Notes: generated from the sequence alone by a model not told the origin. Shown: positions 51,198 through 60,509, counted from the stretch's first letter. The stretch is 64,000 bases of DNA from Cohnella ginsengisoli (GCF_029525555.1 NZ_JAPDHZ010000003.1:620001-684000), one strand, 5' to 3'. A program made the numbers and translations.

Positions 51198-52649
51198 TTA
51201 GAGCGCCGGGCGCAGCTTGTGGAATTCGGTCATGCCTTCGAAGGCGTGGGCCGCGCGGAGCACGGTCGATTCGTCGAACGGCTTGCCGATGATCTGAAGT
51301 CCGACGGGCAGGCCGTCCGCCAGACCGCAGGGCACGCTGATCGCCGGCACGCCTGCAAGGCTCACCGGGATGGTGCAAATATCGTTCAGGTACATCGTGA
51401 GCGGATCTCCGACCTGCTCGCCGATGCGGAACGCCGTCGTAGGCGCCGTAGGTCCCACGATGAGGTCGAAGCGCTCGAACGCTTGATCGAAATCGTGCTT
51501 GATGAGCGTGCGGACCTGCTGGGCCTTCTTATAGTAAGCATCGTAGTAGCCCGAGCTGAGCGCGTACGTGCCCAGCATGATCCGTCGCTTGACTTCGGGG
51601 CCAAAGCCCTCGCTGCGGGACTTCTTGTAAAGGTCCAGTAGATTGGCGGGATCTTCCGCTCGGACGCCGTAGCGGACGCCGTCGAACCGCGCGAGGTTCG
51701 AGGATGCTTCGGACGAGGCCAGCAAATAATAAGTAGCGATCGCGTAATCGGTATGCGGCAGGGATACTTCTTCCCATTCGGCGCCGAGAGCTTCAAAGGT
51801 CTTGAGCGCCTCCATGACGCGCGCCTTTACTTGCGGATCGATGCCTTCACCTAGGTATTCCTTGGCTACGCCGATGCGAAGGCCCTTGATGTCGCCGGTC
51901 AGCGCTGCCGTATAATCGGGAATCTCGACGTTCGCCGACGTCGTGTCGCGCTTGTCGTGACCTGCAATCGCCTGAAGAACGTATGCCGAATCCTCGACGT
52001 TTTTGGTCAGCGGACCGATCTGGTCGAGCGACGACGCGAAGGCCACCAGGCCGTAACGCGAAACGAGGCCGTAAGTCGGCTTCAATCCGACGATGCCGCA
52101 ATAAGCGGCGGGTTGGCGAATCGATCCGCCGGTATCGGAGCCAAGGGAAAAATAAACTTGGCCGGCTGCGACGGACGCTGCCGAGCCGCCGCTCGAACCG
52201 CCGGGCACGCGCTCGGTGTCCCAAGGATTGCGCGTCAGCTGGAACGAGGAATTCTCGTTGGAGCCGCCCATGGCGAATTCGTCCATGTTCAGCTTGCCCA
52301 TCGTGACGGACTGGGCAGCTTTGAGCTTCTCCACGACGGTCGCGTCGTAGATCGGGTCGTAGTTGGACAGAAATTGACTTGCGCAGGTCGTGCGAAGACC
52401 TTCGGTAACGATGTTGTCTTTGATCCCTGCGGGCAGTCCGTACAGCAGCCCCCGCTCGGCCGCGCCCGATGCGTCCATGGCCTTGGCCTGGGCGAGCGCG
52501 CCTTCTTCGTTCAGCGTCAGAAAGGCGCCGATTTTCGCGTCCGTCTCTGAAATTCGGGCAACGGAAGCCTGAACGAGCTCCCGAACGGACAAGTCTCTAT
52601 GATGAAGCCTGTCGTGCACTTCGGACAATCTTAGGTTAAACAGCGACAA
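51198..52649 (-). CDS. gatA: Asp-tRNA(Asn)/Glu-tRNA(Gln) amidotransferase subunit A
   Basis: Amidase that frees ammonia from glutamine for transamidation. 483 residues. Ser-cisSer-Lys triad visible: Lys in AGIKDNIV (about 76), and the two serines in the [15 protein letters not shown] signature and [15 protein letters not shown]. Intact. 24 bp after gatC. Confidence 0.98.
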   Translation of the reverse strand: MSLFNLRLSEVHDRLHHRDLSVRELVQASVARISETDAKIGAFLTLNEEGALAQAKAMDASGAAERGLLYGLPAGIKDNIVTEGLRTTCASQFLSNYDPIYDATVVEKLKAAQSVTMGKLNMDEFAMGGSNENSSFQLTRNPWDTERVPGGSSGGSAASVAAGQVYFSLGSDTGGSIRQPAAYCGIVGLKPTYGLVSRYGLVAFASSLDQIGPLTKNVEDSAYVLQAIAGHDKRDTTSANVEIPDYTAALTGDIKGLRIGVAKEYLGEGIDPQVKARVMEALKTFEALGAEWEEVSLPHTDYAIATYYLLASSEASSNLARFDGVRYGVRAEDPANLLDLYKKSRSEGFGPEVKRRIMLGTYALSSGYYDAYYKKAQQVRTLIKHDFDQAFERFDLIVGPTAPTTAFRIGEQVGDPLTMYLNDICTIPVSLAGVPAISVPCGLADGLPVGLQIIGKPFDESTVLRAAHAFEGMTEFHKLRPAL

Positions 52650-52673
52650 TGCAGCTTCCTCCTCGGAGTTGTT

Positions 52674-52961
52674 CTATTCCAGTACGGCCGGAACCTTGAA
52701 TTGGTCGTCCTCGGCCTCCGGCGCGTTGCGAAGCACCTTTTCGATCGGCAAGGAAGCCTTAGGCGCGTCTTCGCGCATCACGTTCGACATCGGCAGCGCG
52801 TGGCTCGTCGGTTCGACGCCGGACGTGTCGAGGCCGTTCAGCTTTTCGGCATATTTAAGGATGGCGTTCAATTGTCCCGTAAATTGCTCTTTCTCATCTT
52901 CGGTAAGCGTCAAGCGCGCCAGGTTGGCGACGTGTTCGACGTCCTTAGTGGTGATGCTCAT
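52674..52961 (-). CDS. gatC: Asp-tRNA(Asn)/Glu-tRNA(Gln) amidotransferase subunit C
   Basis: Small subunit tying GatA to GatB. 95 residues: ITTKDVEHVANLARLTLTEDEKEQF and LNGLDTSGVEPTSHALPMSNVMREDAP are the family's two signatures. First gene of the operon; AAAGGAG 11 nt upstream. Confidence 0.97.
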   Translation of the reverse strand: MSITTKDVEHVANLARLTLTEDEKEQFTGQLNAILKYAEKLNGLDTSGVEPTSHALPMSNVMREDAPKASLPIEKVLRNAPEAEDDQFKVPAVLE

Positions 52962-53006
52962 AGACCGTTTCTCTCCTTTGCTTTCAGTACCCTTTCAATT
53001 CTCATT

Positions 53007-53035
53007 ATTATATCGGACATGCCGGGGGAACTCAA
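53007..53035 (-). promoter_or_regulatory. Promoter of gatCAB
   Basis: Minus strand TTGAGT (53030-53035), 17 bp, TATAAT (53007-53012). Confidence 0.8.
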
Positions 53036-53142
53036 TGCGCGCGGACATTCCGAATTGTTTCATAAAGGCGATTATTGGGGAAATACTTAGATCGAATAGT
53101 CGGAGCTTTACGCCATTTATAAAATCGGGGGAGGTTGTCTTG

Positions 53143-54219
53143 ATGTTGAGTAGTCAAGCTTTAGAACGACAAGCGCCGCTGCGCGACAGCGGCTACGTCG
53201 AATTCAGAGCGGACAGGGACGCAGGCGCGGCGCGGACGTTGACGGAATTGCTCGGTCCTCCGGGGAAAGAGGGTTATTGGAGCGTCCGGTACGATCACTA
53301 CCAGCAGCTCCTGCAGATGCTCAACGCCGCGGATCGCAAGCTGACGGACGCGCAGAAGCAATCGGTGCAGTTCAGATTTTTCTTCGAAGAGCCGGCAGCG
53401 TCGGCGGATCAGGACGAGAGCGACGGCTGGGTGCAAGCGGCGCGTCTGCTGACCGGCTTCGGATCCCACCGCGTCGTCGATTATATCGCGAACCGTCGTT
53501 TTTCCAGTTATATGCAGCCCATCGTGCAATTAAGCGGCACACCCATCGGTTACGAAATGCTGCTTCGTCCGCTGCCCGAGCAGCCGCCGTTCCGGCCGTC
53601 GGAGCTGTTTGAAGCGGCTCGCGAAGCCGGCCTTCACTCGTTCCTGGACCGCGAGGCGCGGAACAGCGCCATCCGGGTCGCATCGCGGCAGCTGCCGGCC
53701 GGCGTCAAGAAGTTCATTAACTTCCTGCCGTCTTCGATCTACCGCCCGGATCAGTGCCTGCAACAAACCTTTGAACGAATCATCATGAGCGGCATGGATC
53801 CGGCCGACTTCGTGTTCGAGGTCGTAGAAACCGAGCGACTGGACGACGTGAAGCATCTGAATAAAGTGTTCGCTGCATACCGCAATATGGGCATCCGCCT
53901 TGCCATGGACGATCTGGGCGACGAATTCGCCACCGTCGACGCAATGGAGCAGCTTCAGCCGGACTACATCAAGCTCGATCGCAAATGGGTCACGGGGTGC
54001 GACGTGGACGCGGACAAGCAGCGCCGAATCGAGAACGTGCTCGAGCGGGCTTCGCGATTCCATGGCGTCGTGCTGGCTGAAGGGGTCGAGCGCGAGGAGG
54101 AGTGGCGGTATCTGCGCGAGGCGGGCGTACCGCTCATGCAGGGCTATCTATTCGGCCGGCCGTCGCCCGTGCCTATGCCCGTCAGGTTCGAACGTACCGC
54201 TTCAATTGTCTCCGTCTAA
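53143..54219 (+). CDS. Degenerate EAL-domain protein
   Basis: 358 residues. First 110 residues unrecognised; then an EAL fold in which the signature is EML (GYEMLLRP, 138-140), the Asn motif is NFLPSSIY and DDFG is DDLGDEF, while DYIKLDRKW and LAEGVER remain. The metal-binding set is partly altered, so it may bind c-di-GMP without cutting it or have lost activity. Different in sequence from the EAL protein at 23767. GGGGGAGG 8 nt upstream; divergent from gatCAB and 27 bp before ohr. Confidence 0.87.
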   Translation: MLSSQALERQAPLRDSGYVEFRADRDAGAARTLTELLGPPGKEGYWSVRYDHYQQLLQMLNAADRKLTDAQKQSVQFRFFFEEPAASADQDESDGWVQAARLLTGFGSHRVVDYIANRRFSSYMQPIVQLSGTPIGYEMLLRPLPEQPPFRPSELFEAAREAGLHSFLDREARNSAIRVASRQLPAGVKKFINFLPSSIYRPDQCLQQTFERIIMSGMDPADFVFEVVETERLDDVKHLNKVFAAYRNMGIRLAMDDLGDEFATVDAMEQLQPDYIKLDRKWVTGCDVDADKQRRIENVLERASRFHGVVLAEGVEREEEWRYLREAGVPLMQGYLFGRPSPVPMPVRFERTASIVSV

Positions 54220-54246
54220 ATTGATTAACTTAGGAGCGATGTGAAA

Positions 54247-54666
54247 ATGAACAAGATCTACACGGCGCAAGTGACCTCAAGGGGCGGCCGCGAAGGCTTC
54301 GTCAAATCGTCCGACGGCAAACTGAACTTAAAGCTGTCCCAGCCATCGGCTTCGGCCGACAGCGCGACGAACCCCGAACAGCTGTTCGCGGCGGGTTATG
54401 CAGCCTGCTTTCACAGCGCGTTGAAGATGATCGCCAAAAACAAAGGCATCGAAACGGAAGGCTCGGAGGTAGCGGCCGAGGTGTCCTTATTCAAAGGGGA
54501 TGCGGCGGATTTTAGATTGTCCGTCACGCTTAACGTTTCCGTGCCCGGTCTCGATGCCGGCCAAACGCAGCAGCTGGCCGAAGAGGCGCATCAAGTATGT
54601 CCTTATTCCAGGGCGACCCGCGGCGATATCGACGTCGAGGTCAAGACCGCCGCGCCGCAGCGTTAA
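54247..54666 (+). CDS. ohr: Organic hydroperoxide resistance protein (Ohr/OsmC)
   Basis: Thiol peroxidase that reduces organic hydroperoxides. 139 residues, with reactive cysteines C54 (GYAACFHSALK) and C118 (HQVCPYSRAT) in the Ohr pattern, plus NPEQLFAAGYAACF. ATG at 54247 is 10 nt from GGAG; a GTG at 54241 is possible. Follows the degenerate EAL gene, probably cotranscribed. No adjacent ohrR. Confidence 0.95.
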   Translation: MNKIYTAQVTSRGGREGFVKSSDGKLNLKLSQPSASADSATNPEQLFAAGYAACFHSALKMIAKNKGIETEGSEVAAEVSLFKGDAADFRLSVTLNVSVPGLDAGQTQQLAEEAHQVCPYSRATRGDIDVEVKTAAPQR

Positions 54667-54686
54667 TCTACGCTGCCAGATGATCA

Positions 54687-54736
54687 TAAAAAAAGCTTCC
54701 GAATCCGCTTCAAAGCGGGCCCGGAAGCTTTTTTTT
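54687..54736 (+). terminator. Terminator after ohr
   Basis: AAAAAAAGCTTCCG/CGGAAGCTTTTTTTT with an inner CCGC/GCGG stem; symmetric enough to act also on the minus strand for the next gene. Confidence 0.9.
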
Positions 54737-54764
54737 ATGGAGCCTTTTTTTTATGGAGTAACGT

Positions 54765-55142
54765 TCAAATCCACGCCTTCAAGTTAACCAGCCGGATGAA
54801 TTCCTCGCGACTCTGCACCTCGCGAGGCGTCTCCTCCTCGGCCTCTTCCATCTCGCCGTTCATGATGCGCTTGAACAGCTCCGCATTGTGCGTCGCCAAC
54901 GCATAATCGATAAGCGCCTCTCGGCCGATCCGCTCCGCTTCGAGCTCGAGCAGCACTTCCTCCAGCTCGATGTCGGACGCGGGCACATAATATTGACGGT
55001 TCGCATTCGGAACCCGGATGATATAGTCGAAGGCGCTGTCGTTGTTGCGGTCATAGGCGATGATGTAGCCGTATTCGCCGACGGGCATGTTCTGCTCGAA
55101 ACGGTCGTTTACGATGATGATCTTCTCCCCCAGCTTCAGCAT
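54765..55142 (-). CDS. Small acidic protein with an IDEAL-like segment
   Basis: 125 residues, cytoplasmic. N-terminal half looks like a small beta domain (LGEKIIIVNDRFEQNMPVGEYGYIIAYDR...FDYIIRVP); then EALIDYALATHNAELFKRIMN resembles the IDEAL domain found in small Bacilli proteins, and a Glu-rich tail. Function not known to me. Starts at 55142 with GGGGAGGGG upstream; convergent with ohr. Confidence 0.75.
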   Translation of the reverse strand: MLKLGEKIIIVNDRFEQNMPVGEYGYIIAYDRNNDSAFDYIIRVPNANRQYYVPASDIELEEVLLELEAERIGREALIDYALATHNAELFKRIMNGEMEEAEEETPREVQSREEFIRLVNLKAWI

Positions 55143-55240
55143 GCCGTTTCCCCTCCCCTGATCAAGCGGACATAAATCGTAGCTGCTTATCCTACTATCC
55201 TACTAGATAACGCGACGATTGTGCAAGACCAATAGACTTG

Positions 55241-56455
55241 TCAGGGATGAATAGGAAGACGATACAGCCGCTCCGGCGATGCCGTCAGTGTCCGAAAGCC
55301 GTCGGCGGTAATGGCGTACGTGTTCTCGATACCCACGACGCCGCGTCCGGGAAACGTGAACTTGGGCTCGATCGCGAGCACGACGCCCGGCTCGATCGGA
55401 TCGGCAAAGCCCCGGGCGAGAACGGGCCATTCGTCGATCTCGAGACCGATGCCGTGGCCGAGAAAGCGGACCTGATCCTCGCCGAAGCCCATGAAATGCG
55501 CGGCCAATCCGGCTTCGTCCGCCAGCCGAAGCGCCTCCGCATACAGCGATTCAGGAGACGCGCCGGGTCGCAGGAGGGACTCGACGTGCCTGAGGATTCG
55601 TACCGAGACGTCATACGCGCGCAATAACTCCTCGTCCAGATCGCCGATGACCGCCGTTCGGGTCTGATCGATCGTATAGCCGTCGATGCAGCAGCCGATA
55701 TCGAGCAGAATCGGCTCGCCGGCGCCGATCGGCCTCCGGCTGGCGCTCTGCGGCGCCGCAGGCGTCAACCCTCTGCCGCCTGCGGGTCCGTCGAAGTAAG
55801 AGGGCTCGGCAGCCGCTTCTCCCGCAGCGACCATCCCCGTCATGATCTCTTGGTTGTAGCCGCGCATCCGCATGAGACCGATATGTCCGTGCCTGCGCAT
55901 CTCGCTCTCGAGGATCGTCATGACCTCTAGCTCCGTGATGCCTTCGCGAATCCGGCCGAGCGCCAGTTCGAGCGCGGCCGCGGCCGCCTGGGCCGCCGTC
56001 TCGATCAGCGCGATCTCGCCAGCCGACTTCACGGAACGGACCCGCCTCATCATCGCAGAACCATCGAGCAGCTCCACATTCGGCGCCGCCTCCCGCAGAC
56101 GCAAAAAAGTTTGCGCCGGCAATACGTCCAGGTCTGCGCCGACCGCCGGACGACGGCCTTCCGCGAACAGCTCCGGGTAGTCGCGCGCCAACGCGTCGCC
56201 GAACGAGCGAAACGAACCGAGCGGCACGGTCCTCGCCGCCGACTCCCGGATCGCCCGACTCAAGCTGCGGCGGATATAATAGGTCGGCTCGCCCTGCGCA
56301 GGTATAAACAAATAGCCGGTCTGCATCGAGCCCGACCAATAATACAAGCCTACGTTCTGCGTAATCAAACAAGCTTGCAGGCCGTCTGCCGTCATCAGCC
56401 CTTGAAGACGGTGCCGTCTCTCCGCAAGTTCTTCCGCCGACCCAATCTCGTTCAA
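55241..56455 (-). CDS. M24 family metallopeptidase (Xaa-Pro aminopeptidase-like)
   Basis: 404 residues. Creatinase-like N-terminal domain then the pita-bread fold with five metal ligands: two Asp in LLDIGCCIDGYTIDQTRT, His in FLGHGIGLEIDEWP, Glu in AIEPKFTFPG and Glu in GIENTYAI. Removes N-terminal residues before proline in related enzymes. An insertion at about 215-235 (DGPAGGRGLTPAAPQSASRRP) is unusual. TTG start with GGGGG 7 nt upstream. Monocistronic. Confidence 0.93.
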   Translation of the reverse strand: MNEIGSAEELAERRHRLQGLMTADGLQACLITQNVGLYYWSGSMQTGYLFIPAQGEPTYYIRRSLSRAIRESAARTVPLGSFRSFGDALARDYPELFAEGRRPAVGADLDVLPAQTFLRLREAAPNVELLDGSAMMRRVRSVKSAGEIALIETAAQAAAAALELALGRIREGITELEVMTILESEMRRHGHIGLMRMRGYNQEIMTGMVAAGEAAAEPSYFDGPAGGRGLTPAAPQSASRRPIGAGEPILLDIGCCIDGYTIDQTRTAVIGDLDEELLRAYDVSVRILRHVESLLRPGASPESLYAEALRLADEAGLAAHFMGFGEDQVRFLGHGIGLEIDEWPVLARGFADPIEPGVVLAIEPKFTFPGRGVVGIENTYAITADGFRTLTASPERLYRLPIHP

Positions 56456-56587
56456 ATCGAATCCCCCTATCGCATGCGCTTTTTCCCTAGTTTATCACAT
56501 GCGGGTACGCGGAAGATCGGTTTAAAGGACAGACCGATATCGGATCGTGTCACAATCCTACGGCTCGCGGCATAATATTACCGTGCT

Positions 56588-57074
56588 TTAAGCGAATACC
56601 AGCTCGGCGGCCCCTTTCAAATCCCATTCGATCGGGTCGATGATCCCGAATACGCGCGGGCAAGCGAAGTGAACGATCATAACGACGCCGGGCCGCCGTA
56701 GCGTAACCTCATAATTGTAGGCGGAATTGCGATACGTATAAGGAAAGGCGTACTGCTCGTTGATCACGGCGAATTCGACGATCTCTGGCGCCGTCTCCAA
56801 CCACTCCCCCCTCAAGGGGCGATAAATCGGCAGCGAGCCGTAAATTGGCTGCAAGATAAGCACGCGCAGTCGCTTCGGCTCGCGCGGAATCGATGGACAC
56901 CGTGCCCTCCTCCAGCTTCAATTCGTCCATTTGCTGCGCTGCCGCATGCGCCGCCCGGTCGACGGCCCGCTTGCCTTCATGCAAGGTGCCCAACGCCGTC
57001 TCTTCTTCGAGTTGCATCGCATGCAGCAGCCACCAGACAACGATCATCAGGAAGCTGAAAAGCAACTTGTGCAT
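56588..57074 (-). CDS. Membrane-anchored protein of the Tad locus (one frameshift)
   Basis: 161 residues after one C is removed from 56806-56811. N-terminal helix LLFSFLMIVVWWLLHAMQ, a helical stretch (GKRAVDRAAHAAAQQMDELKLEEG) and a beta-rich extracellular end (VEFAVINEQYAFPYTYRNSAYNYEVTLRRPGVVMIVHF). Probably a minor pilin-like or assembly component like TadE/TadF; I cannot name it more exactly. Last gene in the cluster. Confidence 0.75.
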
Positions 57075-57095
57075 AGGAGATACCCTCCCTTCGCC

Positions 57096-57521
57096 TTAGG
57101 GCACGTATTCGCTCATCTTCATGCCCGCGGCCGCCATTCGGGCCATGCTTGAAGGCGGATCTACGCCGATCAGCCTGTCGATGTCCATCAAACCGTCGTA
57201 CGGATAACGGATCACAAGCCGCAAGCCGTCGCCTCGTTGAAGCGGAGCCGCCGAGTCCGTCCCCGGCATGCCGCTCGCCGTCGTCACCTCGTATTCGAGA
57301 ATCTCGGGCCTGAATCCGTAACCGGACAATCGCGTCCGCGATTCGACGATCATTGCCGCATCGATATAACCGTAACGCCCGCTCGCCCCGACCTCCAGCA
57401 AATAATCGACCTCTTGCTGCAGCAGCGATTGACGAAGTACGACCACGTGCTTATAGACCGGGGAGAACATTAACCAACAGAACAAGGTAGCGAACAGAAC
57501 AAAGACAAGCAGCTGCCTCAT
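57096..57521 (-). CDS. TadE-like membrane-anchored protein
   Basis: 141 residues: one N-terminal helix (LLVFVLFATLFCWLMFSPVY), then VVLRQSLLQQEVDYLLEVGASGRYGYIDAAMI and a beta-rich outer domain. Placement after the Tad secretion genes suggests a minor pilin-type role. Start overlaps the previous stop by ATGA, so it is translationally coupled. Confidence 0.75.
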   Translation of the reverse strand: MRQLLVFVLFATLFCWLMFSPVYKHVVVLRQSLLQQEVDYLLEVGASGRYGYIDAAMIVESRTRLSGYGFRPEILEYEVTTASGMPGTDSAAPLQRGDGLRLVIRYPYDGLMDIDRLIGVDPPSSMARMAAAGMKMSEYVP

Positions 57522-57664
57522 GGACTGATCCGGGCGATCGCGCCAGCCATTCCCGCGCCTGAATCGCGAATACGAGCCTTGGTCCCCGTTTCCCCTCCAG
57601 CCACGTTAATATAGATGAGCGCGACGGTCACGATGAGCATCACGGTCATCAGCAGCTGTCTCAT
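57518..57664 (-). CDS. 48-residue single-helix protein of the Tad locus (small paralogue 1)
   Basis: Sequence begins MRQLLMTVMLIVTVALIYIN, then VAGGETGTKARIRDSGAGMA and a short tail. AAGGAGGAG 8 nt upstream of the ATG. Ends TGA overlapping the next ATG. Same size and layout as the gene at 57698-57847 (LIxVxLIVxxALxxxxV...TGTxARI), so the two are tandem paralogues. Possible small pilin or membrane assembly factor. Confidence 0.75.
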   Translation of the reverse strand: MRQLLMTVMLIVTVALIYINVAGGETGTKARIRDSGAGMAGAIARISP

Positions 57665-57697
57665 GACGAACTCCTCCTTGCCTCCGGACATGATTTC

Positions 57698-57847
57698 TTA
57701 AGGCTCCATCGATCCAAGCGTCGTATTGGCCGTCGTGCCGTGCGTCTCGATACGCGCTCTCGTCCCGGTCGTATCGTTCGCGACGATCCCATTGAACATC
57801 AAGGCGACGACGATCAGCATCATGACAGTGATCAAAATATTCCGCAT
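57698..57847 (-). CDS. 49-residue single-helix protein of the Tad locus (small paralogue 2)
   Basis: MRNILITVMMLIVVALMFNG followed by IVANDTTGTRARIETHGTTA. AAAGGAGG 8 nt upstream. Mirrors paralogue 1. It lacks the GxEY motif of Flp pilins, so it is not a typical Flp, but it lies where flp genes usually do, after tadC. Confidence 0.75.
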   Translation of the reverse strand: MRNILITVMMLIVVALMFNGIVANDTTGTRARIETHGTTANTTLGSMEP

Positions 57848-57898
57848 TATGAAAGCACCTCCTTTCCATTCGGCCGGATTGCCGCGCAGCGCTTTTCG

Positions 57899-58792
57899 CT
57901 AGGGCTTCAACACTTCGAACAGTTTCTGAGACTCCCGTACCCACGGGTACAGGAAAATTTGAAAGGTATAGAGAATCGGGAGCCCTGCCAGTACGAACAA
58001 AGCGTACGATGCCGTCTCCTTTCTCCCCGCCTTGGCGAGTTCGATGCTCGCCTTGTACTCGGCCAGCACGTCCCGGAGCATTCGGTATACCTCGTCGCTC
58101 TCGTGAAGGCGCATCGACCGCATCGTCTCGGCGAAGCTGTAGCCCTCTGAGGTACCCAGTCTCTCTTTAAAGCGAAGGAGCGCTTTGTCCGCGTCGTAGT
58201 ACCATTCGTTCAGCAGCAGTTGAAAATCTCCACGTATGATTCGGGTGTAAGGCATACAGCGCATAAGCTTGCCGTGAAGGTGCAGGCGGGAGCCCATGTA
58301 ATAGATCAGCTGGTTCATGACGGCAATCAATTCCCTGCGAATCCGATCGCTTCGATAACGCTTGAACGAATCAAGCAAAGACTTGTCGAAGGCGACGACG
58401 ACTGCCGGTAAGGCGATAACGGGAAGCGCCTTCCAGAGCATGACATCGGATAACATGCCGAACGACCCGAAAGCCACCGCTGCGCCGCCTGATATGACGC
58501 AAACGAATATCAGGCTTCTCCTCGATGCCAAATAGACGGCCGGCTCGAGTCTTATGCCGCAGCCGGCGAGCAGCAGCCGCCTTTCCTGCAAGGATGTGCT
58601 GTCGGTACTGCAGCCTGCCGCCCGGAGCCACCACTGCGGCGGTCCGCGCTTGCGCCAGTTGCCGAACGCGATCCGCCATCGCGGTTTTCGGTAGGTGACC
58701 GCATGCAAAACGTATGCGACGCCGACGGCGCCCGCTATAAATTGGACCAGCCATAATACGGCCGTGTATAGGGTCTGACTCATTCCCGCCAA
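57899..58792 (-). CDS. tadC: TadC-like type II secretion F-domain membrane protein
   Basis: 297 residues. Inner-membrane platform component of the Tad pilus machine. Membrane helices at both ends (AVLWLVQFIAGAVGVAYVLHAV, YALFVLAGLPILYTFQIFLYPW) and two in the middle (SLIFVCVISGGAAVAFGSFGML, ALPVIALPAVVVAF), with a T2SSF-type cytoplasmic domain (IRRELIAVMNQLIYYM, SEGYSFAETMRSMRL). TTG start with GGAGGTG 7 nt upstream. Confidence 0.85.
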   Translation of the reverse strand: MAGMSQTLYTAVLWLVQFIAGAVGVAYVLHAVTYRKPRWRIAFGNWRKRGPPQWWLRAAGCSTDSTSLQERRLLLAGCGIRLEPAVYLASRRSLIFVCVISGGAAVAFGSFGMLSDVMLWKALPVIALPAVVVAFDKSLLDSFKRYRSDRIRRELIAVMNQLIYYMGSRLHLHGKLMRCMPYTRIIRGDFQLLLNEWYYDADKALLRFKERLGTSEGYSFAETMRSMRLHESDEVYRMLRDVLAEYKASIELAKAGRKETASYALFVLAGLPILYTFQIFLYPWVRESQKLFEVLKP

Positions 58793-58855
58793 CCGGATTC
58801 ACCTCCCATGCCAGACCGGAAAGAAGCGCTTTTGCCGCGCTGCTGCGACGCCCCT

Positions 58856-59785
58856 TCACATCTTTCGCCTGGACAAATACAATCCCATCAAAAACGATCC
58901 GAAAATGAGTACCAGAGCATTCAGCAGCATGCTCCGACCGCCCGGATCGGACAAATAATACAAGGCGCTGGATTCGGCGTTCAGCCTGAAATTGATGGTT
59001 AAGAACAGTCCCAGGAAAAACAGGGGCGTAAAGTTGGCCAAACGGATCTCGAGCAGCCGGTGGCGCTCCGCATGGTCATCCATTCGCGCTTTTCGCATAT
59101 CGTCGATGAGCTCCCGCAAATTGTCGGCGATGTTGTTGCCTTCGCTCAACGCAACGGCGAGCAAGCTGGAGAAATAATCCGCCCAAATATGACCGATGGA
59201 CATCGAAAATCGTCGCAGAGTGCGTTCGTCATCGTGGTGGATGTTCAGCTGACGATAAAGTTCCTCGAATATCGCCTGCGTATCGCCAGGCAGCTGCCGC
59301 TCTTCGACCATCCGCTGCAGCGCGGTGCGAACGTGCCTGGAGCCGTTCACGAGGTAGCATTGATAAAAGAGCTCTGCCGCCGGCAAAAAATTAAGCCGGG
59401 CGGAAATCTGGCGGTTGATCAGCGACATCCGCAAAAGGCTGTAGGGCAGTACGGCAAGCATCGCGCCTAGCAAGGCCGCCGAGCGCAACGATTGGAACAC
59501 GATGGCGCCTCCCGCGAGACCCCCGAGTGCCAGCCCGAAGGCCAGCTTCCAAAACGCGCTTGGCTTGACCCGCCATCCGGACGCAGAAAGAACGTCCGAC
59601 AAATGCGTGAACAACGGCTGTAACCAGACGATGCTCACTTGTTGGGCTGTATCCTCCGCCTCGCTCCTGCCAAGCCGCCTTGAACGGCTATGGCGATCCT
59701 CTGCCAAGGCGAACAACGCCTTTAGCGAAGCGAATAGCAGCAAAAACAACAAGCAGCCTACCGCTGCGAGCCCCGCCGTCAACAT
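58856..59785 (-). CDS. tadB: TadB-like type II secretion F-domain membrane protein
   Basis: 309 residues. Same fold as TadC: helix near residue 10 (LAAVGCLLFLLLFASLKALFAL), two middle helices, then a cytoplasmic domain with FYQCYLVNGSRHVRTALQRMVEE and AVALSEGNNIADNLRELIDDMRKARM, and two final helices. Start ATG 59785 overlaps the ATPase stop codon, so the genes are coupled. Confidence 0.85.
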   Translation of the reverse strand: MLTAGLAAVGCLLFLLLFASLKALFALAEDRHSRSRRLGRSEAEDTAQQVSIVWLQPLFTHLSDVLSASGWRVKPSAFWKLAFGLALGGLAGGAIVFQSLRSAALLGAMLAVLPYSLLRMSLINRQISARLNFLPAAELFYQCYLVNGSRHVRTALQRMVEERQLPGDTQAIFEELYRQLNIHHDDERTLRRFSMSIGHIWADYFSSLLAVALSEGNNIADNLRELIDDMRKARMDDHAERHRLLEIRLANFTPLFFLGLFLTINFRLNAESSALYYLSDPGGRSMLLNALVLIFGSFLMGLYLSRRKM

Positions 59786-60438
59786 AAACTCGCCCTTCGC
59801 TCGCCGCGAAGCCAGACGCAGCTGTCGGGATCGAACCTGCCGATTCGTTCCCAAGCGCGTTCAGACAGCTCCGCCTTGAGCACCCAAGCATCCCGGCCTT
59901 CGTCATATCGGGCCCAATCCCGAACCTCGACCGTATCGCCGCTGTAGATGTATTCGCCGATCCTGACCAGCTTCCGGCTGCTGCCGACCATCCGCATCTC
60001 GAACCCGATCTGCGTGACGTGCTCCGCGATCCGGCGGGTTAATCGGACAGCATTCATGGCCCTTCCGTCAAGCATGCACATGTCTGTAATGGCGTCCGGC
60101 ACGTCCTCCAGACTGTTCGCATGGACCGAAGTGATGCTGCCTTCGTGTCCTCGCGTGCAAGCGCGCACATAGATGTTGGCATCCGCGTCGCGAATCTCGG
60201 CGTGACAGATTCGCTGCGGCGACTGACGCAGCGCCAGCTTGAACGCCTGCTGCGGGCCGTGCTGCGGATCGTCCTCGTCCGCCTCGTACTCAATGACGTT
60301 TTTGTCGGGAAAATCCCGCTGCAGCCTCAGCTCGAACCTGCCCTCGATCGTCACGATCCGCTCCTCGTCGGGCATCGCCGCGATCAATGCCTTGATCAAA
60401 TGGGTCTTGCCCGTATTCGTCGGACCGGTTAGAGACAT
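59779..60438 (-). pseudogene. tadA: Tad pilus assembly ATPase TadA/CpaF, truncated at the P-loop by the prophage
   Basis: The 219-codon remnant begins at the Walker A motif (GPTNTGKTHLIKALIAAM), keeps the Asp box, VTIEGRFELRL, the Walker B region (RQSPQRICHAEIRDADANIYVRACTRGHEGSITSVHANS) and the C-terminus. Normal TadA/CpaF has about 200 more residues before the P-loop. Just upstream the sequence switches to phage-like AT-rich DNA with TAA TAG in frame. Without its N-terminal domain and promoter the ATPase cannot be made normally, so the pilus system here is presumably off, unless the phage excises. Confidence 0.9.
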
Positions 60439-60450
60439 TTTACATGTAAA
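60439..60450. other. Prophage-chromosome junction, candidate attachment site
   Basis: TTTACATGTAAA, a 12-bp palindrome directly at the point where homology to TadA stops (FTCK|MSLTGPTNTGKT). The crossover core is expected inside or beside it; the other copy would be at the far end. Confidence 0.55.
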
Positions 60451-60461
60451 CTATTATTGAA

Positions 60462-60500
60462 TTGATAAGAACACACATTCCCGTATATACTAAGTACGGG
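60462..60500 (+). promoter_or_regulatory. Phage-edge promoter with overlapping operator
   Basis: TTGATA (60462-60467), 18 bp, TATACT (60486-60491). The dyad CCCGTA (60480-60485) / TACGGG (60495-60500) surrounds the -10 box, as for a phage repressor site. Confidence 0.6.
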
Positions 60501-60509
60501 GTGATGATC

